Assembly (NCBI RefSeq): GCF_000234665.1
Contig: NC_018330.1
Location: 62,001 to 126,000 of the forward strand
Source: Leishmania mexicana MHOM/GT/2001/U1103
Lineage: Eukaryota > Euglenozoa > Kinetoplastea > Trypanosomatida > Trypanosomatidae
DNA: 64,000 nt
Direction: 5' to 3'
In this document: positions 38,827 through 48,242 of the stretch, piece by piece
How the letters are laid out: every line of letters begins with the position of its first letter
How positions within the stretch are numbered: the stretch's first letter is position 1
Program-made: the position numbers and the translations under genes
Notes under the pieces: generated by a model
What the model was told of the DNA's origin: nothing
The model's input: the letters and a program-made list of their open reading frames with translations, nothing else
The model's database searches: none

Positions 38827-39623
38827 GGTCGTCGGTGTGGTGGTGTTTCAATCTGTGAGCGGGTGTCTCTGTCAAGTCGCTTGGCGTGTATGTCAGCCGG
38901 TTCGCCTCGCGCTTCGTGCGGTTGCCGCGCGTCGAGACAATGACTGCGCTCCGTCGAGCAACGAAGCGTAACGCGTGAGTCTGGCTCGATGAGTAGAGGA
39001 GCAGTGGCAGACACACGCGAAGGGAGAGGCGACGCAGCCGAGGGCGGGGCAGCGGAAAGGGGGGAGAAGGGTGACGGTTCAAAGAAAGCAAAGGAAGTGC
39101 GATATCGCTACGATGGCAACGCGGACGGCAGAGAGAGGGGGAGGGGGGCTGTGCGTATGTTTACGGCTGTGCGTGTGCGTGCGTGTGTGTGTGTGTGTGT
39201 GTTCATACGCGGAGAGGGAAGAAGCACGGAGGGAGAGTCAGAGAGAGAGAGGCAGAGGCATGCACTCCAAAAGGCAAAGCGCGACAGTGCTGTGGTGGCA
39301 CCTGCTAGCGACAGGCAGCTGCAGTAGATGGCCAGCAGTCACGAGATGTCGCGGTGCTAACAGCGGTGACGCGACGCGTGAGCGGAGCACATGCGCCGAT
39401 GGCGCCCACCTTGCTAAAGAAGGGAGGGGAGAGGCGGGCACATGAGTGCTGCGAGACAACTCGGTAAAAAGGCACAACGAAACACTTACGAACGACACAC
39501 ACGCACGCCACACACCGAGCGAGACTTACCCGCGGCACAGTACAGCGGAAAAAGAAAGGTTCAACATGAAAAGGTCACGCACATCGGCAGCGACAGAAGC
39601 ACAGGCATGTGTGGCCCACACGG
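38827..39623. other. intergenic spacer with a GT repeat
   Basis: No gene is supported. A perfect (GT)10 dinucleotide run is at 39183-39202 and a GA-rich tract at 39215-39260; the latter reads as a pyrimidine tract in the transcript. Confidence 0.6.
39183..39202. repeat. (GT)10 microsatellite
   Basis: Twenty bases of uninterrupted GT on the plus strand, adjoining further GT-rich sequence. Likely length-polymorphic. Confidence 0.9.
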
Positions 39624-41159
39624 CTAATCGAAGCGGTTATGGTGATGGTGGTGGTTCGACGTACCCCCACGTCTGGCACCGAGGATCGTCTTTTCTGGTG
39701 CATTCGACGGCACGTAGCGCTCCATCGTGGCCGCCGCACGCGCAAACTCCTGCTTCACCTGGTTGAACTTAGCTGCATGAAGGTGGCGACCGAGGTTCAG
39801 TCCGCCGATCCCGACGTCTTCGTATGGGTCCTCGATACCGAGGAGGTAGCTGAATGTGCCCTGCTTGCTCTGCGGGAAGTTCCAGTTCACGTCGGAGCGC
39901 AGTGAAAGCCGCGGGCGGCTGAGGCTGATAATGTTCTTCTCATAGTTGAAGTGAGCCGCGTAGTAGGTGAAGAAGCCGTGCAGGAGCTTGCCGAGCTCGA
40001 CTGGGTCGCAGTCCAAAAGTGGGGAGAAGTCGGGGAAGCGCGGCATGTGGACTGGGTGGGCTAGCGACCACGGGTCGATCCAGGCCAGCTGCCGAGTTGC
40101 CAAGAGGTAGTGAACAAACATGACCGTCACCGCGTAGGAGGTGAGCATGGCTGCCGTCCCCAGCCCCACGCCGGAGGCCTTGCCCCACGCCTTCGCGGCC
40201 ATGGCTGCGTGGCGGGCAGCTGGGGGGCCGCTGTGCAGATAGTGGCGGAGCAGGTAGCTGTTCTTGACGCCGTAAGCGACAAAAGAAATATCCCACTTGT
40301 ACATGAACATCTCCGGGACGTATCGGAGGTCCAGCATGTCGCGCGTGTAGTCCTCGCGCATGCCCTTGGTCATGATCACTCCATCTGGGAAGAAGCCGAC
40401 CGCCTCGATGGCTTGCTCGCGCGACGTGCACTGCACCGCGCACCGGCAGCCATACGTCGTCCGCTCCACCCAGATGCCCTCGATATTTTCCCGCCCCATC
40501 TTTGTGGCGATGTACTCCAGATCCTTGGAATCCAGATGGCGGTTGCGTATATCCCACAGGGTCGTGCGCGACTTGCGGTCTTCCTCCTCCGTCAGCACGG
40601 CGTACCGCCCCCGTGCGACCTTGTCGTCGTTGACGTAGCGCAGTTTCACGACAGGGGTACGAGCCTCCGTGAGAGCCAAGAGATTGCTGCGCAGAAACTG
40701 CGGCACGTAGCGCTTGACAACTGACCACAGCTTTTCCGTGCGCTTCGCCTGCACGGAGTGGTCGGGGTACGGGTCGTCGAAGACACAGGCAAGGTCGAGG
40801 TCGCTGCCCCACTCCATCTGTCCGTGCGTCACCAACGACCCGCAGCAGTAAATTTTTGCATCCGGCGTCCACTTGTCCGCAAGCATCTGCAGCTGCTGTT
40901 GGGCTCGAATGGCCGTGCGAAACATCTGCTCTGGACCAATCCGCTTTCTGTTCTCCTCCAGCAGCACGCGACCCCACTGTGCGTAGTGATCCTTCGAAGC
41001 AACCAGGTGCGAGGCGTAGCTGACCCCTTCCGACGCCGACGACGACGCTACGTTCGGCGAAGATGCAGCGTCAGTCGAACTCGACGCCGCCACCGCGCTG
41101 GAACACAACCCGCGCGTGACGGCCACGTAGAGGCGCAGTGGAGTAGGGGCGTACATCAT
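39624..41159 (-). CDS. RET2: RNA-editing terminal uridylyltransferase 2 (RET2)
   Basis: A 511-aa nucleotidyltransferase matching RET2, the U-insertion TUTase of the editosome (RNA editing core complex). It adds uridylates to the 5' cleavage fragment of mitochondrial pre-mRNAs under guide-RNA direction. The palm carries CCGS (105-108) and GSDLDL with catalytic Asp120 and Asp122. The third carboxylate is Asp290 in [11 protein letters not shown]. The inserted middle domain typical of RET2 spans about 160-280. The C-terminal base-recognition region includes [14 protein letters not shown] and [15 protein letters not shown]. The first ~45 residues (Ser/Ala-rich with few acids) are a plausible mitochondrial presequence. 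The C-terminus ends in a short His run (five His) before NRFD, which looks lineage-specific. The two adjacent start codons (41159, 41156) are equivalent. Confidence 0.95.
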   Translation of the reverse strand: MMYAPTPLRLYVAVTRGLCSSAVAASSSTDAASSPNVASSSASEGVSYASHLVASKDHYAQWGRVLLEENRKRIGPEQMFRTAIRAQQQLQMLADKWTPDAKIYCCGSLVTHGQMEWGSDLDLACVFDDPYPDHSVQAKRTEKLWSVVKRYVPQFLRSNLLALTEARTPVVKLRYVNDDKVARGRYAVLTEEEDRKSRTTLWDIRNRHLDSKDLEYIATKMGRENIEGIWVERTTYGCRCAVQCTSREQAIEAVGFFPDGVIMTKGMREDYTRDMLDLRYVPEMFMYKWDISFVAYGVKNSYLLRHYLHSGPPAARHAAMAAKAWGKASGVGLGTAAMLTSYAVTVMFVHYLLATRQLAWIDPWSLAHPVHMPRFPDFSPLLDCDPVELGKLLHGFFTYYAAHFNYEKNIISLSRPRLSLRSDVNWNFPQSKQGTFSYLLGIEDPYEDVGIGGLNLGRHLHAAKFNQVKQEFARAAATMERYVPSNAPEKTILGARRGGTSNHHHHHNRFD

Positions 41160-41666
41160 GACGCCCTATCACGACCTCCCCCAGAGGCTTCGCTGTCAAT
41201 GCGCGAATGTGCGGACGCGTCCGTACGAACAAAGTTGCGTGCACGCCTGCGACCTACAAGCGAGAAGACCGCACGCAACACTGTTCCGCGTGGCAGTATG
41301 CAGACTGCAAGAGACAAGTACGTGGGAAAGAGAGCGGAGAAGTTGGAGGGCCCAGCGGCGTCAAAGCGGGTGAAGCAGCGAAGAGGAAGACGTTGTCTCG
41401 CACACGTCGGGGCACTTTTCCACCCTCCGACGTGCTGCGCATCCCAACTCATGCCGATCTGAGCTCGCTTGCACATCTGCCACGACAGAAACGGGAGCTG
41501 CCAAGGTCAAGAGCGTGAAACGAAAAGCTGAGGACGGATGATGCGTGCGCACATGTGGTATGCTGTAGCCCCGAACCAGGACAGAGAAGGACGCAGACAC
41601 ACACGCACACCGACAGCGAGGGCGGGTTCAAAAGAAAGAGCGGCTGCCACTCCCACGCGGAAGTCT
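41160..41666. other. intergenic spacer, about 0.5 kb
   Basis: This is the shortest spacer in the window; no gene is supported. Confidence 0.5.
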
Positions 41667-43367
41667 TTACGCACCGTCGCACAGAGAAGGATACGGGCAC
41701 TCGGCTTTCGTGTGCCGCTGCGTCCTCCCGCGCCGCCACGTGAGGCTCATCCTATCCCCTCGGCTGAAGGTCGGCAGCAGCTCGGACAGCGTGTCAGTCC
41801 TCTTCTCAGCGATACAGTGTGTCCAGCCGTAGCGGGCCTCCCCAGTTATGACGGCGAGGGAGCGTGGGGCAAGGTAGACGCCGACAGGCGCAGCCACCTC
41901 TGCTGGCGCATCCCACCGCGAAAACTCCATTACAGTGTACGAGCCAAGCGACACGATGAAAACTGCGTCGTCGAACGCGCTGTGCGCATCCACATGGGCG
42001 GCAATGCCGCACGCCCCTAACTCACTGTAGTCGTAGTAGTTCACCGTCAGCTGGTCGCACTCGTGGTTGCCAGGGCGGAAGGGATAATCCCCGTCGATGC
42101 GCGCGCCGCCGGCAGCCATGTCATTCTGCAGTCGTGCGCGCATCCACACGTAGAAAGACGGACGCGCGTTCGCCACGTCCCCCTCAGCCGTCAGCGCATT
42201 CACTCCGTAGAGGAAGCGGCGGTTGAAGTGTGCCACGCGGCGGCGCGAGAGATATTCCACCTGCAGCTGTGGACGTCCGTTGTGAAGCTCTTGCCATATG
42301 GTCCTCTCCTCATCGGCCGTCACAAAGTCCTCCACAAGGAAGAGCCCAGGTACATCCGGCACAGCGTGTGAGGTGCACGTTCGTGCTAGCGGCGATGCCC
42401 CGTTTGAGAGCGACTGGGTTGGACGCGTGCTGGCGGAGCAGTCTTGTGCGCCCCGCTCCTCCCCCTCGGCGGCGGCGGCACACGACAGACTAGTCGAGGA
42501 TAGAAGCAGCCGCTCAATCCCCACGACCGGGCGCTGCAACAAGTGGGCAACGCGCGAGCGCACGGCAGCAACGTCACACGGCACCAAGTAGAGGAAGCCG
42601 CAGCCCTTCTTTGCCGAGGAAGAGGATGCAGAAGTCGATCCCTCCTTCCACAGCGAGGCGGTCGGCGGCACTTGCAGCACCACCACCTTCACAGGTGCGT
42701 TGTCGACTGCCGCGCCGTCAACAGGGGGAGAGGACGCGGGCGAGGTGTGCACCAGCGCCCCCGTTTGGGGGACCTCATCGTTGTGGAGGTCCGCCCCAGC
42801 AGGGCAGGAAGGCGCTCCTTCGGCAGAGGCGGCAAAGTGCGCCAGCTCCGCCACAGCAACATGCATCACAGAGACACTATAGGACAAGGTACTTACCCCC
42901 GTACCAGCCTCTTTCACTGGATCGCGGGGCAGCTGCAGAGGGACGCTGCACACCACAAAAGGAAGCGTGGAGCTGTACTGCAGCACGTGATGCGACGGCG
43001 ACGGCGACGGCGTGGCAGACGCAGGAGTGGGCGAGGCGCAGGTGCATTTTTGCGGGGTAGCGGCCGTAGTGCAGCGCAGCAGTCCGCGTGCCTCCAGAGT
43101 GTGGCGAAGACAATAAGGAGTGCAGCCGGCATGGGTGCCGCCGTTCAACGCTACAAAGCCGGTGGCTTGCTCCTGAGGCGGGAGGAGGCGCGCCGCGAGA
43201 GCGCCGAAGGCGACTCCATCGTGTGCCTCGGTCCCTGTTTCTGGTGCGACGATCCTGAAGAAGCGTGCCAGCCACTTCTTGCACGAGATGTGCGTCTTCT
43301 TCAGCTGCTGCGGAGGCAGCCTTAGCATAGGGAGAAGGTGGTCGAGTGAACCGCCCGCGGTGGGCAT
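41667..43367 (-). CDS. AlkB-like 2-oxoglutarate/Fe(II) dioxygenase (ALKBH8-type)
   Basis: A 566-aa protein whose C-terminal third (about 345-555) is an AlkB-family dioxygenase. The iron facial triad is His458 and Asp460 in AAHVDAHSAFDDAVF plus His517 in GWTHCIAEK. The 2-oxoglutarate arginine is in DRMSLTWRRGR (Arg539/Arg545). IVSLGSYTVMEFSRW and APRSLAVITGEARYGWTH resemble human ALKBH8 more than other paralogues; ALKBH8 hydroxylates wobble uridines in tRNA. The N-terminal 300 residues are Pro/Ser/Ala-rich with a short structured piece, and no methyltransferase domain follows, unlike animal ALKBH8. Substrate is inference. Alternative in-frame Met codons exist near the N-terminus; I keep the first ATG at 43367. 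Confidence 0.88.
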   Translation of the reverse strand: MPTAGGSLDHLLPMLRLPPQQLKKTHISCKKWLARFFRIVAPETGTEAHDGVAFGALAARLLPPQEQATGFVALNGGTHAGCTPYCLRHTLEARGLLRCTTAATPQKCTCASPTPASATPSPSPSHHVLQYSSTLPFVVCSVPLQLPRDPVKEAGTGVSTLSYSVSVMHVAVAELAHFAASAEGAPSCPAGADLHNDEVPQTGALVHTSPASSPPVDGAAVDNAPVKVVVLQVPPTASLWKEGSTSASSSSAKKGCGFLYLVPCDVAAVRSRVAHLLQRPVVGIERLLLSSTSLSCAAAAEGEERGAQDCSASTRPTQSLSNGASPLARTCTSHAVPDVPGLFLVEDFVTADEERTIWQELHNGRPQLQVEYLSRRRVAHFNRRFLYGVNALTAEGDVANARPSFYVWMRARLQNDMAAGGARIDGDYPFRPGNHECDQLTVNYYDYSELGACGIAAHVDAHSAFDDAVFIVSLGSYTVMEFSRWDAPAEVAAPVGVYLAPRSLAVITGEARYGWTHCIAEKRTDTLSELLPTFSRGDRMSLTWRRGRTQRHTKAECPYPSLCDGA

Positions 43368-44231
43368 GGCGGTGGGGACAATGAAACGAAAAGAGGCCGC
43401 AGAAAATAAGGCTGGAGGAGCTTCGAATTTGCGGTGCAGTGCGCGTGCGCGAGTCGCGGTGGAAGTGCCGGACCCACCCGTGGTTGACGACCCCCTACCT
43501 GCTCAACGACAGACAGAGACACCGACACAGAGAGCGGGAGACACACAAGCAAGCCGTAAGTGTTAGGGAGAGGAGAAGTATGCGGACGAATAAAAGAGCG
43601 AAGCACATGAAGTCGGTTGAAGCGCGTGTATGTCCGTTACTCAGCACGGGGACGTCATCACCACCGGCGCATGTTGCGCTGCACACCTTCTGGATGCACA
43701 CCAGATAGAACAGCGGCGGTAGGGGAGCGAGTGTTCGACGGTTGCAAGCTTCTCATGGACTCCCCATATCTTCCCCTGCCCCCGCAGTCCCTCTCGCTGA
43801 CGTGTGCACCCTTGTGAGTGCAATGGGCGAAAGGCCACACGTAGGGAGAGCACGCGGCAGACACACCGGCACTGCCGTCGCGTTGCAAGACAGTAACGCC
43901 CTCACCGGGCTTGGTTCGTGTTCTCCACTCTGACATCATCCGTTGTGTGGCAGGAGCGCACACAGGAGTGAGAGGGCAGAGCAGCCGGCACCTGGAGCTC
44001 GGGCTAACGGCGCGCATACCGCAAAAGGCCGTCACGGGTGGTTGCGGAGGGAGACGGCGTTGCGAGCGAGAGAGAAAGCAACGCGCATGCAAGAGGCTTG
44101 GTCGACGGGCTGACAACAGGAGGTAAAGTCGCACATGCAGCACAAGCACTTGCCGCACCCCGGCGTCGTCAATCGTCGTGGCTCGCGCACTCTCCCCCAC
44201 TCACCGAGCCAACCCGTTGTGGTGTCCCAGG
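43368..44231. other. intergenic spacer
   Basis: No gene is supported; ordinary UTR-type sequence. Confidence 0.5.
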
Positions 44232-44534
44232 CTAGCGCCGCTGCTGCTGCTGCTTCTGGCAGCCGGGACAAACACACAGCTCGCAGTACCCGCAGTACCA
44301 GGAGCGCAGCTGCAGCACTGCATCCACCTGCCGCCCAATCGGAGCCTCGCAGAAGTGGCATAGTGCCATACCCTCGGCCATGACAGAGGGGATGCGCTTC
44401 GCGATTTCGTAGGTGTTGGCGGCAAACCGGCCCTGTCGCTTGCAGTAGGGGCACCTCATGGGAACACTGGCCGCCTGCTTCGCCTCCTTGTAGTAGTCCC
44501 GCAAGACTTGGTGCTTACTAAGGTTGTCCATCAT
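44232..44534 (-). CDS. small cysteine-rich zinc-binding protein, 100 aa
   Basis: Nine cysteines are arranged as MRCPYC (C28, C31), CHFC (C59, C62) and CGYCELCVCPGC (C81, C84, C87, C89, C92), which would bind at least two zinc ions in a ribbon/treble-clef-like module. The helical N-terminus (LSKHQVLRDYYKEAKQ) and Gln/Arg-rich tail (QKQQQQRR) flank it. I do not recognise a named family. The start at 44534 (or 44531, consecutive Met codons) is favoured because a strong pyrimidine tract plus AG (44576-44600) lies just upstream, which would remove the codons that keep the frame open to 44651. Protein- or nucleic-acid binding is likely but unspecified. Confidence 0.8.
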   Translation of the reverse strand: MMDNLSKHQVLRDYYKEAKQAASVPMRCPYCKRQGRFAANTYEIAKRIPSVMAEGMALCHFCEAPIGRQVDAVLQLRSWYCGYCELCVCPGCQKQQQQRR

Positions 44535-44575
44535 CCTCGATACACTGTTGGAGGTGCTTGTCTGTGAGAGGGGCG

Positions 44576-44600
44576 CTGCGCGGGGGGAGGGGGAGGAGAG
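44576..44600 (-). promoter_or_regulatory. candidate trans-splice acceptor for the cysteine-rich protein gene
   Basis: The minus strand reads an almost pure C/T tract (44600 to 44582), then GCGCAG with AG at 44577-44576, giving a 5'UTR of about 41 nt. A second tract with AG at 44872-44871 is an alternative. Confidence 0.55.
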
Positions 44601-45001
44601 TGCTCTGTGAAGGAGGAGTACGTGGTGCGGTGGAGGAGACGAAGGGCACACCCTCGTCGTGATGATCGCTTTCCCTCGTCAAGCCACTTCTGCGCCCCTT
44701 CCCTCTGTTGGGTTTTGTCGCTACCACCCTCTTGTCTTTGCGCAGTGTTCCGTAAGGGCGATGTCGACGACTCCCCGACGCGCTGCGTACAAAGGTTAGA
44801 CCCCGGCGAAGGAGAGTCAGGGAGGCAGAGAGATGCAGCGATGGAAGGAGTGCAGGTGAACCCAGTCTGGCTGAAGGCGGGGGGAGGGGGAGGGGGGAAA
44901 GGGCCTGGTTGCGCCACAAAGAATCCTCTTTAGCAAATCCTTTCGTACATGTTACTCAAACACGAACAAGTCTACCCGTATCGACGCATAAAACACCCAC
45001 A

Positions 45002-45028
45002 GCCCACGTGCCTCTGCGGCACGTGGGC
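45002..45028. repeat. perfect hairpin, 11-bp stem and 5-nt loop
   Basis: GCCCACGTGCC at 45002-45012 is the exact reverse complement of GGCACGTGGGC at 45018-45028, with a 5-nt loop. It lies in the transcribed 3'UTR of the pseudouridine synthase gene. Confidence 0.9.
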
Positions 45029-45210
45029 CTAACTCTGGTCCACTAGGACGAGTCATCCGCTGTTCCATCGGACCATGTGCCTAACAGGCTCCCCCTTGCC
45101 CTTGCTCGTCCCCTCCTCTGGTATGTGCTGCGCCATCAGCGCCGGACAGAGGCTCGGGTGGGCTGCATGTCTTGATCCAAGCGGGCCACATCCACAGGTC
45201 CTGCTCGAGG

Positions 45211-45232
45211 GCACAAGCGGTGACGCTTGTGC
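45211..45232. repeat. perfect hairpin, 9-bp stem and 4-nt loop
   Basis: GCACAAGCG at 45211-45219 pairs exactly with CGCTTGTGC at 45224-45232; the loop is GTGA on the plus strand and TCAC in the transcript. Confidence 0.9.
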
Positions 45233-45624
45233 GGCGGGTAGCAGGGGGTGGTCAAGGTGACATGCCAGATGAGCTCAGGGGTGAAAGTTGCCAGATTCCG
45301 GCCAGGGTCCTCCGTGGCCCTGCACACTTGCCTGTTTGCCATGCTTCGTCATCCCAGTCGCCTCAAGGCGCGGCATTCCATAATCTGCTCCCCGCAGGCT
45401 CGTCACATTCGGGTCTGGAGGACTCGGCGGTGCAACTCAGGATGCCCTCGCCACGCTTTCGGCATCTGCGCTGTGGGGCCCGCTTCAGGGCGGCGGCGAG
45501 CCCCAGCGGAAGGGGCCCGCCGATGAGCATGTGCCGGCGCACAACGAACTTACAGCACGTCGCTCCGACGGAGCACAGGGGGCAGCGGCAGACACACGGC
45601 GGGGGAAACCCATGCAGCGCGAAA

Positions 45625-45638
45625 CGAGGTATACCTCG
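45625..45638. repeat. 14-bp perfect palindrome
   Basis: CGAGGTATACCTCG equals its own reverse complement. Confidence 0.9.
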
Positions 45639-45740
45639 AGAGACCCACGAGTCTCGCGTAGAAGCATATCGGGTACAACGCCCCGCCGGACGTCCTCACA
45701 GCAAAACACAGACGGGGCGTGAGGGGGGGGGGGGCACAGT

Positions 45741-46151
45741 TCTAGCGGCACAGTAGGTAGCACATCACCTGCACCCCATGTGGTCGCTGCCAGTCGGCCG
45801 CCGTTGCAGGAATACAAAGTGCGGACACGTGCCTGTGCGCGACCAGGCACGCATGATCCCCTGTCACCTCGTAAGCTCAGCACTCATGTTCTTCTCGTGT
45901 GGGACGGCTTCTTTCGTCTACCCAAGGGCCAGCCAATCACCTCACTGCCATCCAAGAGCCACGGCACTGAGACTGAGCGTGCGAGCCTCTTCTGCCGCTG
46001 TTTATGACGGTTGCTTCGTTAAAACACAGAAACACCCGAGCTGCCCTTCCCTGCTTCGATGCGCACGGCTGGCAGAGCAGCGCAGAGACCCAAATGCCAA
46101 AACCAAGTGGAGGGGGAGGGAGTAGGGAGAGTGTCGCACTCTTCGCGCTGA
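45741..46151. other. pseudouridine synthase 3'UTR, proximal part
   Basis: No gene is supported between the inverted-repeat block and the stop codon of the pseudouridine synthase. Confidence 0.45.
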
Positions 46152-48242
46152 TCAGACACGGCGGTGTCGCCGCGGCCGAGCAGTACTGTCATCGCCGTCC
46201 TCGAAGTCATCCTCGGTCCCGACCTCTTCGCCATCCATCAAGGACTTCCCCGTGGCGTCGTCGTACTCCCAGGGGCGAGTCCGCTTCCACCAGCTCGCAA
46301 AGTAGGCTTGGCGTTGCACCGATGCCTCCTCGGGGGTGTCTGCCACGTACAACCAGCCATCCTCGCCACCCTCCGGTACGCCAACCTTACCACTTCCTTT
46401 ACTGTGCATCCTCCCTGCGCCATCCGTAGGCGTAGCCGCCTGCTCTACGGCAGCCTCGTTTGCCTTCGCATCGTCTCCATCCACCTCTCCCGCCGTGCTT
46501 GCCTCGGCTCCCGGTGATGCCGCCGCGGCCATGGAGGAGGCGGTTGACCGCTCTTTCTTATTCTTGGCCTCACGCAGAGCTTTGCAGGCCGGGTCCAGCC
46601 GGATAGGCCGCACGTTCCAGTTGTGGACCCGCAGTAGCCGCAAGAACACCGTCATTTCACTGCTGGCTGGCCACGGAATGCGAGTAGGAAGCACAGGTTT
46701 GTACTCCTTCATTTCGGCGAGATGCGCGTCCTCGACGGCAGTGTGCGGCCGACTCGCCACCAGTGCACGATCGCGCGCCGCGAGGATGTCGTCCAGGGGC
46801 GGCATCGCGTTCAGATCCACGTCCACGATGTCGGCCGCAATCTTGTGGAACGCAAACAACTCCGCCGCCTCACTAACCGCGCCGCCCCACGCGTCCTGCA
46901 CCGTTCTGAGGCGCCCAGCCTGGTGTGCATTGCCGGCACCGCCAATGGAACGGTCGTACCCGTGATAGGTGGACTGAGCAAGGTACAGGTACGGCCCCGG
47001 CGCCAGCGGGGTCGTGACGCGACGCTCAGGCGAGAACGCCTCTTCGAGGATGGGCTCGCGAGCGCCGCGGCACACCGCCAGCACCGACCCGATGATCTTG
47101 CGTATCATGTTGAGCAGAAAGGAGCAGCCCTCGATTTGGAAAAAGAGGAACGGCAGCGCTGTCGTGTTCGGTGACAGGCATGTGGCGGGGGTGGTGCTGG
47201 TGCCGGTAGGAGCCGTCGTTGTAGGGGCTGCGGAGCAGCCGCCGTTTGTGTCCTCTGGCGAGGTGGGCATTCGTGGCGGGTACCTGAGAAGATTCATGTC
47301 GTACTCCGTCCTGCTCTCGCCGTGCACCAGAACTGGCGCCTCGTCAGCAGCTCCGCCTTTGGTCGAGCAGGGGAAGAAGAATAAGCGCGGGCACACTTCG
47401 CTGCGGTAGATGGCGCGCAGTGCCTCGTCGGTCGTTGGCTGAATAACCTTCGCGCTCACACCGGAACGGTTTGAGTCGATGTCAACGGAGAAATTGTGAT
47501 ACCGGCGCGAGCCTGTGAAGTGCGAGCGCAGCATCTGGTTGCACCGATCCGTGTTCGCTTTCAGGTCGCGCAGCCACGACGACGGCGGCGTCTGCGCACC
47601 AGCCGGAGGCGCGACTGCATTCATCTTCTCTAGGTCGACGTACGGGATACCGTATTGGGTTCGTAGCGCCGCGGCCGCCTCCTTCTCCAGCGCTTGCACG
47701 TCAGCGACGCAGCCGGGGTAGTACTTGTCGACCGCGGCCCATGTGTCACACGGCGGCAAGAGGGCGTAGAGTGGCAGCATATAGCGGTACACGCGGCGGT
47801 TGCAGCAGTGGCGCGGGATGAAGCTGCCGGAGAGCTGCATGACGTTCGCGACACGAACCGTGGCCGGGAGCTGCCTGTTAAGCTTCTCACAGATGCCCTC
47901 CGTCTGCCCCACCTCCTCAAAGATCTCCTTGGGAACGAAGAGAGAGACCATGTTTCGAATAGCGTGAACGCCACGATCAGTGCGACAGGAGCGGGCAAAG
48001 TGGTGATGCTCGCCGGCAGGCCTTCCGCGGACCACGTCGGCGATGATGCCGGCATCCTTCAGTGCTTGGATTAGTACGCCCTCAACCGTGTGACACGTCG
48101 GTGCGTGGGCCTGGATCTGCAGCCCACGAAATCCGCTGCCGCTGTACAGGACACACAGGCCAATGTGAACGTGATTCTTTGGCGCCTTTCCGACCATCAT
48201 GCGACGCGGGTCGGGTCGTCGCCGAGCCGCCTTGTCCCTCAT
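46152..48242 (-). CDS. PUS1: tRNA pseudouridine synthase, TruA/Pus1 family
   Basis: A 696-aa TruA-fold pseudouridine synthase. The catalytic motif is SCRTDRGVHA with Asp89. Upstream is the YSGSGFRGLQIQ strand (compare Y.G..Y.G.Q). Further family blocks are FIPRHCCNRRVYRYMLP, HFTGSRRYHNFSVD and FQIEGCSFLLNMIRKIIG. Pus1 enzymes modify several tRNA uridines and some other RNAs in nucleus or mitochondria. Compared with yeast or human Pus1 it is long: there is an Ala/Thr/Pro insert (about 335-370, GGCSAAPTTTAPTGT) before the last catalytic-domain block, and a C-terminal extension of roughly 250 residues with a disordered Ala/Ser/Gly segment. The start at 48242 gives a basic N-terminus (MRDKAARRRPDPRR); Met15/16 are alternatives. 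Its 3'UTR holds the inverted-repeat block. Confidence 0.9.
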   Translation of the reverse strand: MRDKAARRRPDPRRMMVGKAPKNHVHIGLCVLYSGSGFRGLQIQAHAPTCHTVEGVLIQALKDAGIIADVVRGRPAGEHHHFARSCRTDRGVHAIRNMVSLFVPKEIFEEVGQTEGICEKLNRQLPATVRVANVMQLSGSFIPRHCCNRRVYRYMLPLYALLPPCDTWAAVDKYYPGCVADVQALEKEAAAALRTQYGIPYVDLEKMNAVAPPAGAQTPPSSWLRDLKANTDRCNQMLRSHFTGSRRYHNFSVDIDSNRSGVSAKVIQPTTDEALRAIYRSEVCPRLFFFPCSTKGGAADEAPVLVHGESRTEYDMNLLRYPPRMPTSPEDTNGGCSAAPTTTAPTGTSTTPATCLSPNTTALPFLFFQIEGCSFLLNMIRKIIGSVLAVCRGAREPILEEAFSPERRVTTPLAPGPYLYLAQSTYHGYDRSIGGAGNAHQAGRLRTVQDAWGGAVSEAAELFAFHKIAADIVDVDLNAMPPLDDILAARDRALVASRPHTAVEDAHLAEMKEYKPVLPTRIPWPASSEMTVFLRLLRVHNWNVRPIRLDPACKALREAKNKKERSTASSMAAAASPGAEASTAGEVDGDDAKANEAAVEQAATPTDGAGRMHSKGSGKVGVPEGGEDGWLYVADTPEEASVQRQAYFASWWKRTRPWEYDDATGKSLMDGEEVGTEDDFEDGDDSTARPRRHRRV

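Larger units (their letters stand above)
44930..45740 (-). repeat. inverted-repeat-rich 3'UTR block, possible degenerate retroposon
   Basis: The block sits in the presumptive 3'UTR of the pseudouridine synthase gene. It differs from ordinary spacers: little low-complexity sequence, two perfect hairpins (45002-45028, 45211-45232), a 14-bp palindrome (45625-45638), and a 12-G run at its high-coordinate edge (45723-45734). Long but meaningless frames cross it. Placement and size would fit a SIDER-type element unrelated in sequence to the 585-bp pair. I cannot confirm that without comparison to the rest of the genome. Confidence 0.4.
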
